DNA from: Pachypanchax playfairii
Taxonomy: Eukaryota; Chordata; Actinopteri; Cyprinodontiformes; Aplocheilidae
Assembly: GCA_006937955.1 (NCBI GenBank)
Contig: SSNP01000083.1
Coordinates: forward strand, 289,243 to 353,242
DNA: 64,000 nucleotides
Direction of reading: 5' to 3'
The translations under genes were made by a program, and so were the position numbers. The notes below the pieces were generated by a model. The model had not been told where the DNA came from, searched no databases, and was given only the letters and a program-made list of their open reading frames with translations. Within the stretch, counting starts at the first letter, position 1; each line of letters begins with the position of its first letter. Positions 21,967 to 33,155 of the stretch are shown piece by piece.

Positions 21967-22659
21967 GGAGAATTCACACCAAACGAGTTTGAAGCGACCA
22001 GACCGGTTTACATGTAAAGTCAATGTAGAAGCCCAATGAAGCATGACCGGGGGTCCCACAATGCTTTAGAAGCAGATTTGCATACATTCGCGCTGCATTT
22101 AGAGTGGTGCATTTTGTGCAGTTGTGCCTGACGCTGAAGTTGGAGAAATCTGAACTCCAGCATCAAGTTGCGCCGCATCAACGGATCAGGAGCCTGGTTA
22201 ACAGGGGCAGGTCCAGCTAAAGTGATGGAGGAACGACTGATAAATGCTGTGGCTAACCGTCCAGAGCTGTATGATAGTAGCTGATTTCTGTACAGAGACA
22301 GGAATAACAAGGACTTAGCTTGGAGGAATGTAAGTGAAGATATCGGGCAACCTAAGAAGTTCATTTTGTTTTTGAAAGTTTTGACTGACCCGGTGAAGCC
22401 GCGCTAAAGCCAGCAAACCCGCCTACTGTCCAACTGCTCTTCTCACCACAATATATAGAGAAGGGAGACTCTCTCTTCAAACGCTAGATCGTCAGCTGTC
22501 ATCTGGTTGTGTATTTCTACTTCACGCGCGTTAAAATTGCATGTCTTAAAGTGCAACCAGTTCGTTTTGGACACGCTTCGAGCTGCAAATGTTAAAGCAA
22601 CCAGCTACGCACATACAGCGCTTATTGGTTGCTTTAAACTCATGTGGTGTGAACGCACC
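21967..22659 (+). mobile_element. MITE with GTTCACACC-type inverted ends, PIF/Harbinger-like
   Basis: The left end reads GGAGAATTCACACCAAACGA and the right end, on the opposite strand, GGTGCGTTCACACCACATGA. Both continue with related GTTT(G/A)AAGC(G/A)ACCA. No clean target duplication remains. The element contains a MADF-domain relic, a domain found in the DNA-binding accessory protein of PIF/Harbinger transposons, which supports that superfamily. It has no transposase of its own. Confidence 0.6.
22225..22407 (+). pseudogene. MADF-domain protein relic (in-frame stop)
   Basis: From ATG 22225 the frame reads MEERLINAVANRPELYDSS, then a TGA stop (22282-22284), then FLYRDRNNKDLAWRNVSEDI, running to a TAA at 22405. 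The pattern LI.AV...PELYD......YRDR..K..AWR.VSE.IG is the first half of a MADF (Adf-1-like Myb/SANT) DNA-binding domain. The stop sits in the middle of the first helices and the C-terminal half (the usual C..RW..LRD part) is absent. This is best seen as the decayed 5' part of the accessory DNA-binding gene of an ancestral Harbinger-type element, or a captured MADF host gene. Confidence 0.65.
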
Positions 22660-25600
22660 GTAACTGTCATATGGCAAAAATATGTGTTGGAATAATATTT
22701 CCGTGACTCTTTGCTTACTTTTAACACTTCCTGTTGCGCTATCAACATATGAAATATGAAAACTAGACATCATGACATAATAGGGAAACTGAAGCAGAAA
22801 GAAAATGAGTGCCCCCTGGTGGCTTGCCCCATTTCCTCCATGTAAACAAATGAAACATTTTCATGACTAAAAAAATACAAACCTCAGTTTAAAAGAAGTT
22901 GGGAAAAGAAGTTTTTTTTAAGCATCTATAATATCAAATTGCTGGTGTGAGATCCGTAAAGTAAAATCTAGTGTGTTAAAAGTAAAAAAAAAAACAGAGG
23001 AATTTTATATCCTCGTTACGTTTTTTTTTTTTTTTTTTTTGTTCTAAATAACAGTTTGCTGCTTTTAAATGAAAGCTGACAGTGAAGAAGCGGAAAGAGA
23101 TGAGACGCACAGTAAAAAAATGTAGTGACCTGCTGAGAAGAAAGTGATATGAAGCACATGCAAATGTGAGGAGGAGGAGAAGTGCGAAAAATGAAATCAA
23201 TAATGAATGGCTTCATAACAGGAACTTAATCAGAGCAGCAGGTTCCTATATTACTCCTGACTAGCGCAAGCAACACTACCGTCGATTCAATTTACTCCCC
23301 AAACCCTGAAAAAATAAATAAAACATGGAAAATAAATTGAGATGCTCATTCAAATTCATTAGAACCCGTCCCCTGTGTGCATACAGTACATAATATTCCT
23401 TGAGGAAGTAAAATGGAAAAAAGGAAAATAAACTTGGTATTGGTTTGGTGGAGATGATAACAATGAAGGTACTAAGTTTTAACAGTCTGTTCATGATCTT
23501 TTCCCTCTTGTTTACTCCCTGATAACTGCATACAAACAGATATATGGGCAGCATTTACACATAATAATAAAAATAAGGAATAAAACAATGTAAAATGGAA
23601 CAAAAGCAGATGGAGACATAGAGTTATTCATCTGTGTGCTAAAATCAAATTAAGGTGTTTTGTCAGGGAGAGCCATGATTAGAACTTGATATGTTTTACA
23701 TATCTTGGGGAACTTGTCTGTTTAGTTTTAATATAAACCCACATTTTTGTCTCAAACGCTGTGATCAGGGCTCAGATGGGGACACCGTTTGTTGTAGGAC
23801 CCCTTGTTTTGTTGTAAACAGGTTTTTGAGTGACATGTTCAGGTACAGAATGACTGTATAGGATTCATCTGATCCCTCAGTTAAGCATTTTACACTTTTA
23901 CACCTAAGGTGATTCAGAATTTTGTTAAAATCATTCTTCCACACACAGACTCCTCAAGAATCCAATTACATGACTAAGCAGATAAAAAAAAAATCAGAGT
24001 CATAACACTGAAGGAAAACAAAGAGGGGAAGAAAATCAAATTATTGAAAGGCAATGTGGCGTAAAAGTGCATGCAAATAAAAGTGTGGAGCTGGGCGATG
24101 GGTGGTCGCCCAGGCGTGGGAGTTCTGTTCTAATAGCATCACAAGATTGACATCTTCATATTTGAATCTGTCCCTTCAGCCAACTTGTCTTACTCAACTT
24201 TGTATTCTAAATAACACCATGAATTTTAGTCTTTTTCATTTAACTTTTTTCTGCTTCCACAACTCACTCTAAAATCTTTTTTTTTTTTTTTTTTCTCGAT
24301 CGCTGCTTTGCTCCCAGTCGTCCCGACAGCTTCATAATCGCTGGCACCTTCTCAACACTGGCTCTAATTGAAAGATGAACGAGTTTATTTTGCCTTAATC
24401 CATCACTCTGTCACCCGAGGAGAGGAAGAAAGTCCTGGAAGCAGAGAAGAGGAGATGAGAGAACAGGTGGAGGGAAAAAGCCCAGAGGAGAGTGGCAACA
24501 AGCAGACAAGAGCAAGCAGAGGAAGATCTGAGAGGTACGAGGGCAAATATTAAGAAACAAAAGCCCTCCTGAAAGAGGATGGATTAGATGATAGTCATTG
24601 AAATTTTGGAATAATCAAGGGCAAGTTACTGTGACTGGAGAGATGTTTGAATATTACCAACTAACATGAAGAAGCTTGCGAGTATACAATTAGAGATAAA
24701 AAGAAATGTATTCCAAGGGCTACAAATTATTTTTGTGGTTATTCTGAGCTGCACTGTTCTAACAATGAAAAGCTGTAATATGGGACATTTGCTTGACAGT
24801 GGCAGAGATGTTCCCCTGCTTTTTAGTTTCACAGGAAACAAATAGCTCCTTCATGCTGAGACAACTGCAGAATCTGCCCGTCGAGCACATTTGCTGTACC
24901 AATATTCTTTAGAAATGCTGTCTGTCAGTGCTGATACAGGATGTGCAGCATCAACTTGGTGTCTCTGCACAACTGTTGTAACTGTCACAGTTTGTGTTTC
25001 CTGTTCATGAATGAAGGTGTCCAGTTATTCTGCTCTTCTTCCTTAACACATAAATATACATAAGAGGGGCTGGTGAAGCTAGTGGAGGGTCTAAATTGAC
25101 CTTGAGTATTTATGGTTCTACATCTCTGTGTTGGTTGTGCGATAGACTGGCTACATGTCCAGGCTACACTCCACTTCTTACCCACTGATGACAACTTTAA
25201 AATCTGGCGTGCAATTTTTATGTGGGATTTTACAACTTTGCCTCAATAAATATCAGATTTGTGCCCTGTAGACACTTTCCCATGTAAATCTGGATGCGCA
25301 GACTTCAGGCAATTAAGACTCAAACATGCATGTTTATGAAATGTTGTTGCACAATTCAGAACTTTTTACAAAACCGGAAGCAATGAAATGCAGGGAGGAG
25401 AATGTGAACAAAGCTATGCAAACCATGCAAGACATATTGAATCAGATCAGAAATATGTTGTTTCTGGGTGATTTATACTGACTAAGAAATCAGTGACTCA
25501 GGAGAAGAGACAGAGTAAAGAGGACAAGTTTTGGATGCACAGCCGTATATTTTGGAGCTGAAACTGTTTCTATAGACTTCAAGTTCTGCAGCTCAAACAC

Positions 25601-25696
25601 AGTCAGTATCAGTGTCATCGTGGATGTGAACAAAAGTTACAAATAAACAGCCAGATCAGAGCAGAAGGAGGTTTATTTACTTTACTTATTTACTTA
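22660..25696. other. Non-coding DNA with T- and A-runs
   Basis: No gene or bounded transposon was identified. Poly-T tracts occur at about 23021-23040 and 24277-24294. Open frames over these runs are lysine- or phenylalanine-rich artefacts. Confidence 0.4.
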
Positions 25697-25890
25697 CTGG
25701 CCAAGTATGTTACACACAAAGAAGTTGATTACTGCATTTGATCCAGAGGGTTACATAGGGCTTTCATCTGTATGATGGCTGGACACCAGTTTTGGGGTTT
25801 ATCTTGCCTGCTGAGGTCTGGGATCGAATCGCTCACCTCCTGATCAGAGGTCGAACTCCTTCCCCATTGGACTATGGCCGTAGCAGAAAA
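25697..25890 (-). repeat. tRNA-related SINE-like repeat (type B), minus strand
   Basis: On the minus strand a tRNA-like head (CATAGTCCAATGGGGAAGGA, then GCGATTCGATCCCAG, a B-box-like block) is followed by the body containing AAGATAAACCCCAAAACTGG. Related pieces occur at 38783-38890 (minus) and 49985-50100 (plus, CCTTGGGCAAGATACTGAAC). This looks like a common fish SINE, diverged here. Confidence 0.5.
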
Positions 25891-25960
25891 TGAAGAGACA
25901 TAATATACTGTAACTTGTGCGCATGATAAAACAATTACCTGACATAGACTTATCAATGCT

Positions 25961-26079
25961 CTGTGATGGACTGGTGACCTGTCAAGGGTGTCCGCTGGAG
26001 ATAGACACCAGCTCCCTGCAACCCTGAATAGAAAGAAGCAGGTTTAGAAGATGGATGGATGGATGGATGGATGGATGGA
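25961..26079 (+). repeat. SINE-like repeat (type A) 3' end with (GGAT)n tail
   Basis: CTGTGATGGACTGGTGACCT and GACACCAGCTCCCTGCAACC lead into (GGAT)n at 26051-26079. The same 3' end, in reverse, borders the (ATCC)n array at 13 kb. Fuller copies with a tRNA-like head are at 41871-42143 and 42455-42715. Confidence 0.6.
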
Positions 26080-26150
26080 CATTGATCAAAGAGGCAGATT
26101 GTGTGTTTGCTGCATTTAGATCTTAAAGGTGAGAATAAAATCTTAAACAA

Positions 26151-26856
26151 TAGCTACGTTTACATGCGCCAAATTTCCCCAATCTGATTAAAATCTTGGT
26201 CAATCGGAATTCCCAAATCCCTGTTTACATGGACACTAACTGAAATGATCTGATCATGTCATGAGTACACATGCACCAAGCACTCAATCAGATTAAATGA
26301 GTTGAGCATGCGCACAGCGAGTTGTCTTTACGGGGGAAGAAAAAAAAGTAAACAAACTCCCTCCTTTCTGCACGTCTTTCCCGCCCCATCGTGTGCTCGA
26401 GCTGACTCACGTTTTCCCCAATATGGACCCTCTGCGGGTGATTACCTTTATGTTTGGGTTTTTACTGGTCGCATTAACCAAGCTAGCTGCTGAATACATA
26501 TTACTACTGCTCCTCCACCACAGGAGAGGAGAGCAGGATGACAGGATGACTGCACCAGCAGACCACTTCTGTTTACCTCCCGCTATGTTTTCTACTTGGG
26601 TCTGTGAAAGCGGAAAGACGTCACGCTGAAGTTGTACGCATGCGCAGTGGGATTTTTTCACCCCTTCATTCCAAATGGGTGTATACATGCACGTCTATCC
26701 GAATGAAGATCAGACAAAACCACCCCTCTCGATCGGAAGTAAATTTCTTTCGGATCAGGCTGCATCGGATCAAAACATTCTGATTGACACGTGTACATAA
26801 CGTATTTTTGTTCTGATTGGGTGTTCCGATTAAATGTGCCCATGTAAACGTAGCTA
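26151..26856 (+). mobile_element. MITE with TAGCTACGTTTACATG inverted ends
   Basis: Left end TAGCTACGTTTACATGCGCC, right end on the opposite strand TAGCTACGTTTACATGGGCA. The 16 outer bases match perfectly. The element is 706 bp with no transposase. It shares the GTTTACATG core with the element at 57670-58169. No unambiguous TSD was found; a two-base TA can be read but is part of the palindromic end. The superfamily is unsure, PIF/Harbinger-like at best. Confidence 0.65.
26393..26629 (+). other. Short hydrophobic ORF inside the 26-kb MITE
   Basis: The frame contains MDPLRVITFMFGFLLVALTK followed by LAAEYILLLLLHHRRGEQDD, i.e. a membrane-like hydrophobic stretch and then a basic cluster, and stops after 78 codons. 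Leucine-rich then arginine-rich N-termini occur in vertebrate Harbinger (HARBI1-like) transposases, so this could be the start of an ancestral transposase, but no catalytic part follows. It may equally be chance. Confidence 0.25.
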
Positions 26857-28414
26857 CTGGGAAATCATCAAGCTTGCTGTTGCCTACAGTAACACCACAC
26901 ATCTGAGACTGGCATGTCTTTCCACCACAGGGTATGATGGGGATTTTAAGAATACATGAAATATAATTTTCTTTAAGGAGCGTGTGGTAGAAGCTCTTTT
27001 CTCAAGAATCTGGACATCGAGTAAACAGAAATGCCTGCAGCTATATTGATATATATTGATATAGTGTATTGAGTGATGGTTAACAGGGCAACAGCAATCC
27101 TTCGTCTGTTGCATTAGGATTTTATGACTAACTTCCTTTACACTGACCTTTCCATGAGTCAAGAGCCACCTGATAGAAATGAGAAGATAGCAAAAGGTTT
27201 CATGGAAAAACACAGAGAGAACTTACTGCCTGTCTCATTTATTTGTTATCTCTGTTTCCCTTTCAGACAGTTTGGATTACAGATGTCTCAGCTAAAGCAG
27301 TTATCATTTATATTCCCAACTAATATGTTTTACTTCTGGCTGAAAGTGTATCTGCTCTGTCTTGCTTACTGGTTACATTTATGTGAAAGAAAATATTCAT
27401 GGATTCTCTGCAGTGCAACATTTAGGTTTCAGATTACTTTACCAACATAAATGTCTGTCTGATGTACATCTTCATATGGTTTATGAATGAATAGAGCTTT
27501 CTACAGATAGTTACTTGTGGCTTCAGTCTCTTTTTAAAAGGAACCTCACTGTAAAGGGATGTTCCTTTTTTTTTTAGGCTGTGGGACACTGAGAGAGGCC
27601 TCCAGAAATATCTGTGCTGTTGGTGTGGATAAACTAGGGTTAAGGATTTGCGGTTTGGGATGTGATCAGGGAACAAGAGTTAGGGTGAGATGGGGTAATG
27701 GTGTGGGACTGGGAAATAAGAAGAGATTAAAAATTTGACCAAACTGTAAGAAGTATTAAGAGTTTTAATATGTAGTAATTGAAACTACAGCAAAATGACA
27801 TGCTTCAACAATGTAGTTTTGATTAATGTTTTAATTGCAACCCCAAAGGCTTTAAAAACCAAACAACATAAATACTTAAATGCTAAGTTAATATTTGTAT
27901 ATAAAGATTTGGTGTTAGGAAGATGCTGAGTAAAAACTTGTCTTTCTGTGATGTGGAGAATGTGGTGAAGCATAAATCTGGAGCTTGTTTAGGGTTCATC
28001 AACTAAGGTTTGTGGTGATGGAGTTCATTTTATTTTTCTTATCTAAGTTTCATTGGGAGACAGTTGTTGAGCCTGCTGAAGCTGTCTGAATAGATGGATT
28101 ATGGATAAATTGGAAAAGAAAATAATCTGGACTGAAATGGAACAGTTGCCTTTCCATTTGGGAAGTAGGTCTGAGGCTTTGGCAGAAGGTTGGGATGAGG
28201 GTTAGTTGGCTGCGAGTGCTAAATGTGAAGAGGTTGTCACTATTCCCACACAAAACACGCACTCAAAGTCCTTTCATGCTAAGCCAGTTACATCCGACTC
28301 TTGGGAGACTTTAGGGAAGATGATATTATAGATGATACAGTACAGAGCACAGTATAACTCAGTGGCAGGAATCCCAGAAACCAGCAGTGATTGGTTGGAC
28401 AATATGCAGAAACT

Positions 28415-28417
<3 letters not shown>
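26857..28417. other. Non-coding DNA, nothing recognised
   Basis: No supported gene, transposon end or RNA. Short open frames only. Confidence 0.4.
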
Positions 28418-28448
<31 letters not shown>

Positions 28449-28738
28449 TTGTATTTCTGACCTCCTGAGGACCAGTTTCCTGACTTTTACTATCTTTCTG
28501 GGGTCCGAGGGTTCTTGTGGGGACCGAAGCCTGGTCCCCATGAGGGGGACTCCCCTTTTTAGGGTTAGGGGTTAGGTTTATAGGTATGGTGTGAATAGAG
28601 TTTTAGTTAGTCTTAGGGTTAGTTATAGATCAGTAATGGTTAAGGTTAGGAAAAGGGTTTGGGTTAGGTATAAATCTAGTTACTAAAATCAATGGAAGTC
28701 AATGGACAGTCCCCGTAAGGATACCAAAACACACTTGT

Positions 28739-28807
<69 letters not shown>
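28418..28807. repeat. (GT)n-bounded repeat with degenerate TTAGGG units
   Basis: (GT)n tracts at 28418-28444 and 28739-28807 bracket about 290 bp. The interior has TGAGGACCAGTTTCCTGAC, CTGGTCCCCATGAGGG, then irregular (T)TAGGGTTAGG units at 28560-28670, and ends AATGGACAGTCCCCGTAAGG. This arrangement is a common fish dispersed repeat. The telomere-like units are degenerate and short, so it is not evidence of a chromosome fusion. Confidence 0.7.
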
Positions 28808-28810
<3 letters not shown>

Positions 28811-30130
28811 AAAAAGTTTAAAAAGGAGAAAGAGAGTTATTTGAACAAGCCATCGGATCAGGGTTTGTTTTTAGTTTTGTTTTACAATAAATGATCATGA
28901 CCTTAGTTAGGTACAAGTAGATGATTTATGACCATAATCATTCCTTCTTAGTCCCTATTGACGACAACTAAATGATTACCTATAATTCATGTTTTATGTA
29001 TATTTCAACATGTTCTCACTGAGGACCTCAGTTTCCTAAAAAAAAATCATAGTCTTTTTACTGTAAATACTGAAAGAGAAAGAAAACTAATTAAATATTT
29101 CCTTACTTGCCATGACTAGGATGAAAAAACACAGATTTACTCACCACTGCTGAAAGCGTGGGATGATTTGTACCTTTTGGACTTTGTTCTTTGTTTCATA
29201 AAGCTTTACTGCAAAGCATTTGTAACCTATCTGAATAGATAACCCTCTGTAACAGTGTTTTGATGGGACTTGTTTTTTTATTGCTCAGAAGTCTTGCAGC
29301 TCAAGTCCATTTACAGCCTGCAAGGCTTTATAGAGAGTGTTGTGGTGAAATAACGGATGCCAAGTCCTGAAACGGGTATCCCGCTTCAAGAAAGCTAATA
29401 ATGTCTGTGGCTAATTCTTTCTTGGCCAGTAATGTCTCCAGCAAAGCTTTCAGGTGATTGTGTAACAATGCCACAACAAATTTGTGAAAAATACATCAAA
29501 TATTAAATATCCATCATGCTACCCAAGTCATTTTCCTTTGGTTCTTTGCAGTGATTTGGGCTGACATTGCAGATTTTGTTTGTTGGACCAAGCAGAAAGG
29601 ATTCAGAAACAGGCCTGGGATCAGTCAGAGTTTAATATGCTGGATCTTTTTTGTTACTGGGCAAACACGACTGGAAGGAAATTAAACCTCAAGTGTTTAT
29701 AATCAGTTTTCTGAACATCTCTTTTATCCAGTTAATCCTTCTTACAACTTCCATCACAGGGCACTGCAAAAGAGCTCCCATATTTTGGCTTATAAAGTCA
29801 AATATATCTGTTTCCCACAGCCCGGTTTTCTCAATCACAGCTACTTTAGAAGAAATGGAAAGCTGAGAGAGATTCAAATCAAGAGTACGTTTTCTGGGAC
29901 TTTAACTACTAAAATTGAAATTTTACACCACGAAAACACTATGAATTTAATTATATTGAAAGCAGAAATACTTTTTGTGTTGGATGTGAATTGAAAATGA
30001 TGAGTGTCAGGATTGTGAGAAGATTAAAGCTGTGACACAAAGATGGGGAGCACAAGTTAAATGACCAATAATAGCACTGGTTTTACACAGCAGATATGTG
30101 CACAGACAGATCCCTTTAAATTCTGCTTGA
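28808..30130. other. Non-coding DNA, nothing recognised
   Basis: AT-rich sequence without supported features. Confidence 0.4.
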
Positions 30131-31278
30131 ATATTTGATATTTGATATGCCTTTATTGTCCCACACGGGGAAATTACATAAAGATACAGAAAAACAGCTT
30201 GGCCTTCACTCTCCAAGGCTGCCAGGGGCATATGTGTGCCCAGCACCACTGATCAGGTCAGCCAAGGTGACACAGGAGAATACATACATACATAAGCATG
30301 CATAAACCTATGTGTAGAAACCAGATGAATATCAGACAACACTGGGAAAGGAAAGGAGGTAAAAAAAAAGGTTCTTCCCACCCAGTGCCCACAAGGGGGC
30401 ACAAAATGGAAACACAAAATAACTCCTTAGCAAGGGGGGTGAACAGATACCATGCACATGGTGAGGTCATTGAGGGGGCATGTCTGTGATGTATGATAAT
30501 GTGAATGTGTTGCAAAAAGGAATGTAAACACCGTTGCTGAGCAATGCTCTCAGATGTTTATGTCAGGAAATCACTGTCCTTGAGAGTCTGTTCCTCCCAG
30601 TTCTGGTGTCTGGAGTGGGCAAGGGGTAGGGGGTAGGGGGAACCGGGTGTCCCATCTGCATTGGAGTGGGGAGGGGAGGTTGGAGTGTTGGCCTTCGGCC
30701 CAGCCAAAATAAGATAAGCAGATATTAAGACAAAACTGCAGAATTCAGCAGTCCCTTCAGTCCTTATGGTGCATTTTCAGTGGAAGTCCAAAACAGCCGA
30801 AATGGACCAAATCAGATGAAAACAGCCAATCAATCACTCCTCCACACTGAACCGAACCTGTAGCTTCTCCAAGATGACACCCATCCTTCCAGTAAGATCC
30901 TAACCACATCAGTATGTGGTCCAGACTCCCCGACCTTTTTAGTCCGAGTGCTGCCAGATAAGGTTACTTTCCATTCTTTTTCTGAATTTGTCGATACGTT
31001 AGGTGACTACCAGCTCCAATCAGCAGGTTCCCACGATCAGTAATCCAAATATATCTGTCCTCCACCGACAGAGCGTGGGTTGAATCAGGCATGGTGGCTC
31101 CCCCTTTCATGAGCCTCAATTGGAGTAGAAAAGTTTTCCAGTGTGTAAGTGACCACGATACCAGATCCATAATTTCATATTCAAGGAATTTACGGATGGG
31201 AGACTCAGAGACGCACAAAAAGCAGGGAAACAAGGGGGGGGGGGGGACCAGAAAGGGTGTACCCTCACCGAGATCAGC
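30131..31278 (-). repeat. Putative retroelement 3' region, minus strand
   Basis: On the minus strand the tract ends GTAATTTCCCCGTGTGGGAC, AATAAAGGCATATCAAATAT, resembling fish retroposon 3' ends with an AATAAA signal and a short repeated tail. Upstream on the same strand is an open frame (31311-30964) containing HALSVEDRYIWITDRGNLLI that I do not recognise as a named domain. Family and completeness are unknown. Tc1 copy 4 abuts its far end after an A run and a (TA)n. Confidence 0.3.
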
Positions 31279-31300
31279 AAAAAAAAAATATATATATATA

Positions 31301-32902
31301 CAGTGGGGCAAAAAAGTATTTAGTCAGCCACCAATTGTTTAAGTTCTCCCACTTAAAAAGATCAGAGAGGCCTGTAATTTTCATCATAGGTATACCTCAA
31401 CTATGAGAGACAAAATGAGGAAAAAAAATCCAGAAAATCACATTGCCTGATTTTTAAAGAATTTATTTGCAAATTATGGTGGAAAATAAGTATTTGGTCA
31501 ATAACAAAAGTTAATCTCAATACTTTGTTATATAGCCTTTGTTGGCAATGACAGAGGTCAAACGTTTTCTGTAAGTCTTCACAAGGTTTTCACACACTGT
31601 TGCTGGTATTTTGGCCCATTCCTCCATGCAGATCTCCTCTAGAGCAGTGATGTTTTGGGGCTGACGCTGGGCAACACGGACTTTCAACTCCCTCCAGAGA
31701 TTTTCTATGGGGTTGAGATCTGGAGACTGGCTAGGCCACTCCAGGACCTTGAAATGCTTCTTACGAAGCCACTCCTTCGTTGCCCGGGCGGTGTGTTTGG
31801 GATCATTGTCATGCTGAAAGACCCAGCCACGTCTCATTTTCAATGCCCTTGCTGATGGAAGGAGGTTTTCACTCAAAATCTTACGATACATGGCCCCATT
31901 CATTCTTTCCTTTACACGGATCAGTCGTCCTGGTCCCCTTGCAGAAAAACAGCCCCAAAGCATGATGTTTCCACCCCCATGCTTTACAGTAGGTATGGTG
32001 TTCTTTGGATCCAACTCAGCATTCTTTCCCCTCCAAACACGACAAGTTGAGTTTCTACCAAAAAGTTCTATTTTGGTTTCATCTGACCATATGATGTTCT
32101 CCCAATCCTCTTCTGGATCATCCAAATGCTCTCTAGCAAACCGCAGACGGGCCTGGACGTGTCCTGGCTTCAGCAGGGGGACACGTCTGGCACTGCAGGA
32201 TTTGAGTCCCTGGCGGCGTAGTGTGTTACTGATGGTAGCCTTTGTTACTTTGGTCCCAGCTCTCTGCAGGTCATTCACTAGGTCCCTCCGTGTGGTTCTG
32301 GGATTTTTGCTCACCGTTCTTGTGATCATTTTGACCCCACGGGGTGAGATCTTGCGTGGAGCCCCAGATCGAGGGAGATTATCAGTGGTCTTGTATGTCT
32401 TCCATTTTCTAATAATTGCTCCCACAGTTGATTTCTTCACACCAAGCTGCTTACCTATTGCAGATTCAGTCTTCCCAGCCTGGTGAAGGTCTACAATTTT
32501 GTTTCTGGAGTCCTTTGACAGCTCTTTGGTCTTGGCCATAGTGGAGTTTGGAGCGTGACTGTTTGAGGTTGTGGACAGGTGTCTTTTATACTGATAACGA
32601 GTTCACACAGGTGCCATTAATACAGGTAACGAGTGGAGGACCGAGGAGCCTCTTAGAGAAGTTACAGGTCTGTGAAAGCCAGAAATCTTACTTGTTTGTA
32701 GGTGACCAAATACTTATTTTCCACCATAATTTGCAAATAAATTCTTTAAAAATCAGACAATGTGATTTTCTGGATTTTTTTTCCTCATTTTGTCTCTTAT
32801 AGTTGAGGTATACCTATGATGAAAATTACAGGCCTCTCTGATCTTTTTAAGTGGGAGAACTTACACAATTGGTGGCTGACTAAATACTTTTTTGCCCCAC
32901 TG
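31301..32902 (-). mobile_element. Tc1-like transposon copy 4 (1602 bp, full length)
   Basis: It inserted at the end of a (TA)n run (TA at 31299-31300 and 32903-32904). It has the same length, inverted repeats and gene as copies 1 and 3, with a few scattered substitutions (for example TTGTTTAAG and CATTGCCTG in the left repeat). Confidence 0.95.
31517..32539 (-). CDS. Tc1-family DD34E transposase, intact (340 aa)
   Basis: Complete 340-residue frame with the paired-like DNA-binding region, the basic linker, the glycine-rich box and the triad D153, D244, E279. It differs from the apparent local consensus only at S11 (T in the others). It has A41, W46, R57, R67 and R167, which are the majority or plausible ancestral residues at each variable site. 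Of the three intact copies it therefore looks the least altered and is the best candidate here for a working enzyme. Expression would depend on promoter activity in the inverted repeat or in flanking DNA, which cannot be judged. Confidence 0.93.
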   Translation of the reverse strand: MAKTKELSKDSRNKIVDLHQAGKTESAIGKQLGVKKSTVGAIIRKWKTYKTTDNLPRSGAPRKISPRGVKMITRTVSKNPRTTRRDLVNDLQRAGTKVTKATISNTLRRQGLKSCSARRVPLLKPGHVQARLRFAREHLDDPEEDWENIIWSDETKIELFGRNSTCRVWRGKNAELDPKNTIPTVKHGGGNIMLWGCFSARGPGRLIRVKERMNGAMYRKILSENLLPSARALKMRRGWVFQHDNDPKHTARATKEWLRKKHFKVLEWPSQSPDLNPIENLWRELKVRVAQRQPQNITALEEICMEEWAKIPATVCENLVKTYRKRLTSVIANKGYITKY

Positions 32903-33155
32903 TATATTCTAAAGGACAAACCTTGATAAAAATTAATTAGCACAGGCTAACACTGGCTTATACGCAAACTATGAAATGTCATGTTTCCATTCAGTACATG
33001 GCACATTTGTCCCCCTGCTTACACCTGTTCATTCTCATGTGTTAGTTTAGAGGTTTAGTTTTGTATTTTACTTGACTTCTCTCGTCATTGTGTTTTGCGT
33101 TGCCCTCTCATGTTTACACCATTCTGTAATCATGTTTCAAGCCCTGTACACTCTC

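Noticed and set aside
23016..23216. Phe- and Lys-rich minus-strand ORFs
   Set aside because: Produced by the poly-T tract at 23021-23040; no protein character.
28560..28670. Ancient telomere fusion
   Set aside because: The TTAGGG-like units are few, irregular and part of a dispersed module bounded by GT repeats.
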